From JAFGBN01 sp964394145 (GTDB taxonomy: Bacteria > Chloroflexota > Dehalococcoidia > GIF9 > AB-539-J10): DNA of 14,420 nucleotides. Numbering within the stretch: position 1 is the stretch's first letter; every line of letters starts with the position of its first letter. Made by a program: the position numbers and the translations under genes. The notes under the pieces were generated by a model, which had not been told where the DNA came from, ran no database searches, and worked only from the letters and a program-made list of their open reading frames with translations. The stretch is from the NCBI GenBank assembly GCA_964394145.1, contig CAYMVL010000035.1, positions 1 to 14,420 on the forward strand. The letters are read 5' to 3'. This document shows positions 13,889 through 14,420 of this stretch, in pieces.

Positions 13889-14227
13889 ATGAAGGTAAGA
13901 GCTGTAGTTAAAGACATCGGCGTTATGCCGTACAAAGCCCGCCTGGTAATAAATATGGTTAGAGGCAAGAAAGTCGAAGAAGCTTTGACTATACTTGGTT
14001 TTATGCCTACTCCGACGGCCAGAGCAGTAGCCAAAGCAATTAAGTCTGCATCAGCCAATGCAGAGAATAATTCTCAGATGTCACCGGCTGACCTCAGAAT
14101 TACAGAGATCTTCGCCGATGAAGGGCATACCCTTAAGAGATTCCGCCCTCAGTCTAGAGCTCGTATCAGCCCGATAGTGAAGAGGTCCAGCCACATTACA
14201 GTTGTCGTTTCTGAGGAGGAGGAATAA
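13889..14227 (+). CDS. rplV: 50S ribosomal protein L22 (uL22)
   Basis: L22 binds 23S rRNA and its beta-hairpin lines the exit tunnel at the macrolide-sensitive constriction. The 112-residue protein has MPYKARLVINMVRGKKVEEA, the KAIKSASANAENN block and the hairpin region GHTLKRFRPQSRARISPIVK followed by RSSHITVVVSEEEE. The hairpin shows no insertion or deletion that would hint at macrolide resistance. It starts five bases after rpsS without a strong ribosome site. Its 3' end (GAGGAGGAGG) also provides the ribosome site for rpsC. Confidence 0.97.
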   Translation: MKVRAVVKDIGVMPYKARLVINMVRGKKVEEALTILGFMPTPTARAVAKAIKSASANAENNSQMSPADLRITEIFADEGHTLKRFRPQSRARISPIVKRSSHITVVVSEEEE

Positions 14228-14229
14228 GT

Positions 14230-14420
14230 TTGGGACACAAAGTTCATCCCCGTGGCTTCAGGCTGGGTATCAGCCAGGATTGGCAGGCTAAATGGTACAG
14301 CGAGAAGAACTATGCCAGGTTCCTGCTGGATGATATAAAATTGCGCAAAGCTATTGAAAAGAAATGTTCTGATGGAGCTGTTGCCAGGGTGGAGGTGGAA
14401 CGGCCAGGAGATGAGATATA
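14230..14420 (+). CDS. rpsC: 30S ribosomal protein S3 (uS3), N-terminal part
   Basis: The gene begins with TTG 14230, two bases after the rplV stop, behind the purine tract GAGGAGGAGG at the end of rplV. It runs off the window end. The 63 visible codons start MGHKVHPRGFRLGISQDWQA and continue with KWYSEKNYARFLLDDIKLRK and a segment ending VARVEVERPGDEI. That is the standard start of S3, a head protein at the mRNA entry of the 30S subunit. The KH domain and C-terminal domain lie beyond the window. An ATG start is absent, and TTG is supported by the family-typical MGHKVHP start and the upstream site. Confidence 0.95.
   Translation, partial: MGHKVHPRGFRLGISQDWQAKWYSEKNYARFLLDDIKLRKAIEKKCSDGAVARVEVERPGDEI

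Noticed and set aside
1..14420. Mobile elements, CRISPR arrays, defence or toxin genes
   Set aside because: No transposase, integrase, repeat array or defence-type domain was seen; the content is housekeeping.

Overview
The window is a chromosomal stretch from a bacterium. The best fit is a member of the Chloroflexota, probably class Dehalococcoidia. This is inferred from the style of the ribosomal proteins (an S12 with an insert of about 14 residues, S10 directly after EF-G with no tuf between them), frequent TTG starts and the accessory genes. No taxonomic marker was searched. I see no mobile element, CRISPR array, rRNA or phage gene.

Region 1 (1-3537, plus strand) is a high-affinity phosphate uptake operon: the 3' end of pstS, then pstC, pstA, pstB and phoU, with short gaps or overlaps. 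It encodes the binding protein, two membrane permeases, the ATPase and the PhoU regulator. Its promoter lies upstream of the window.

Region 2 (3538-7680) is loosely packed with separately transcribed genes. It holds a two-helix membrane protein of DUF4405 type with a His pair that could bind heme (plus), msrA (minus), a TspO/MBR-like membrane protein (minus), tRNA-Leu(UAA) (plus) and a DegV-type fatty-acid-binding protein (plus). Good sigma70-like promoters are visible for the TspO-like gene, the tRNA, degV and the str operon. A Lys/Arg-rich minus-strand micro-ORF with an apparent frameshift lies between degV and rpsL.

Region 3 (7681-14420, plus strand) is the joined str and S10 ribosomal operon: rpsL, rpsG, fusA, rpsJ, rplC, rplD, rplW, a 31-codon basic gene, a second candidate micro-ORF, rplB, rpsS, rplV and the 5' end of rpsC. 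Most junctions overlap or are separated by a few bases. A TTGACA promoter lies 145-173 bases upstream of rpsL.

The most interesting item is the rplW-rplB interval. It encodes a 31-residue protein resembling actinobacterial bS22 and the AURKAIP1/COX24 domain of mitochondrial mS38. A 30-codon reading frame follows that overlaps both this gene and the rplB start, so that the whole interval may be translated.
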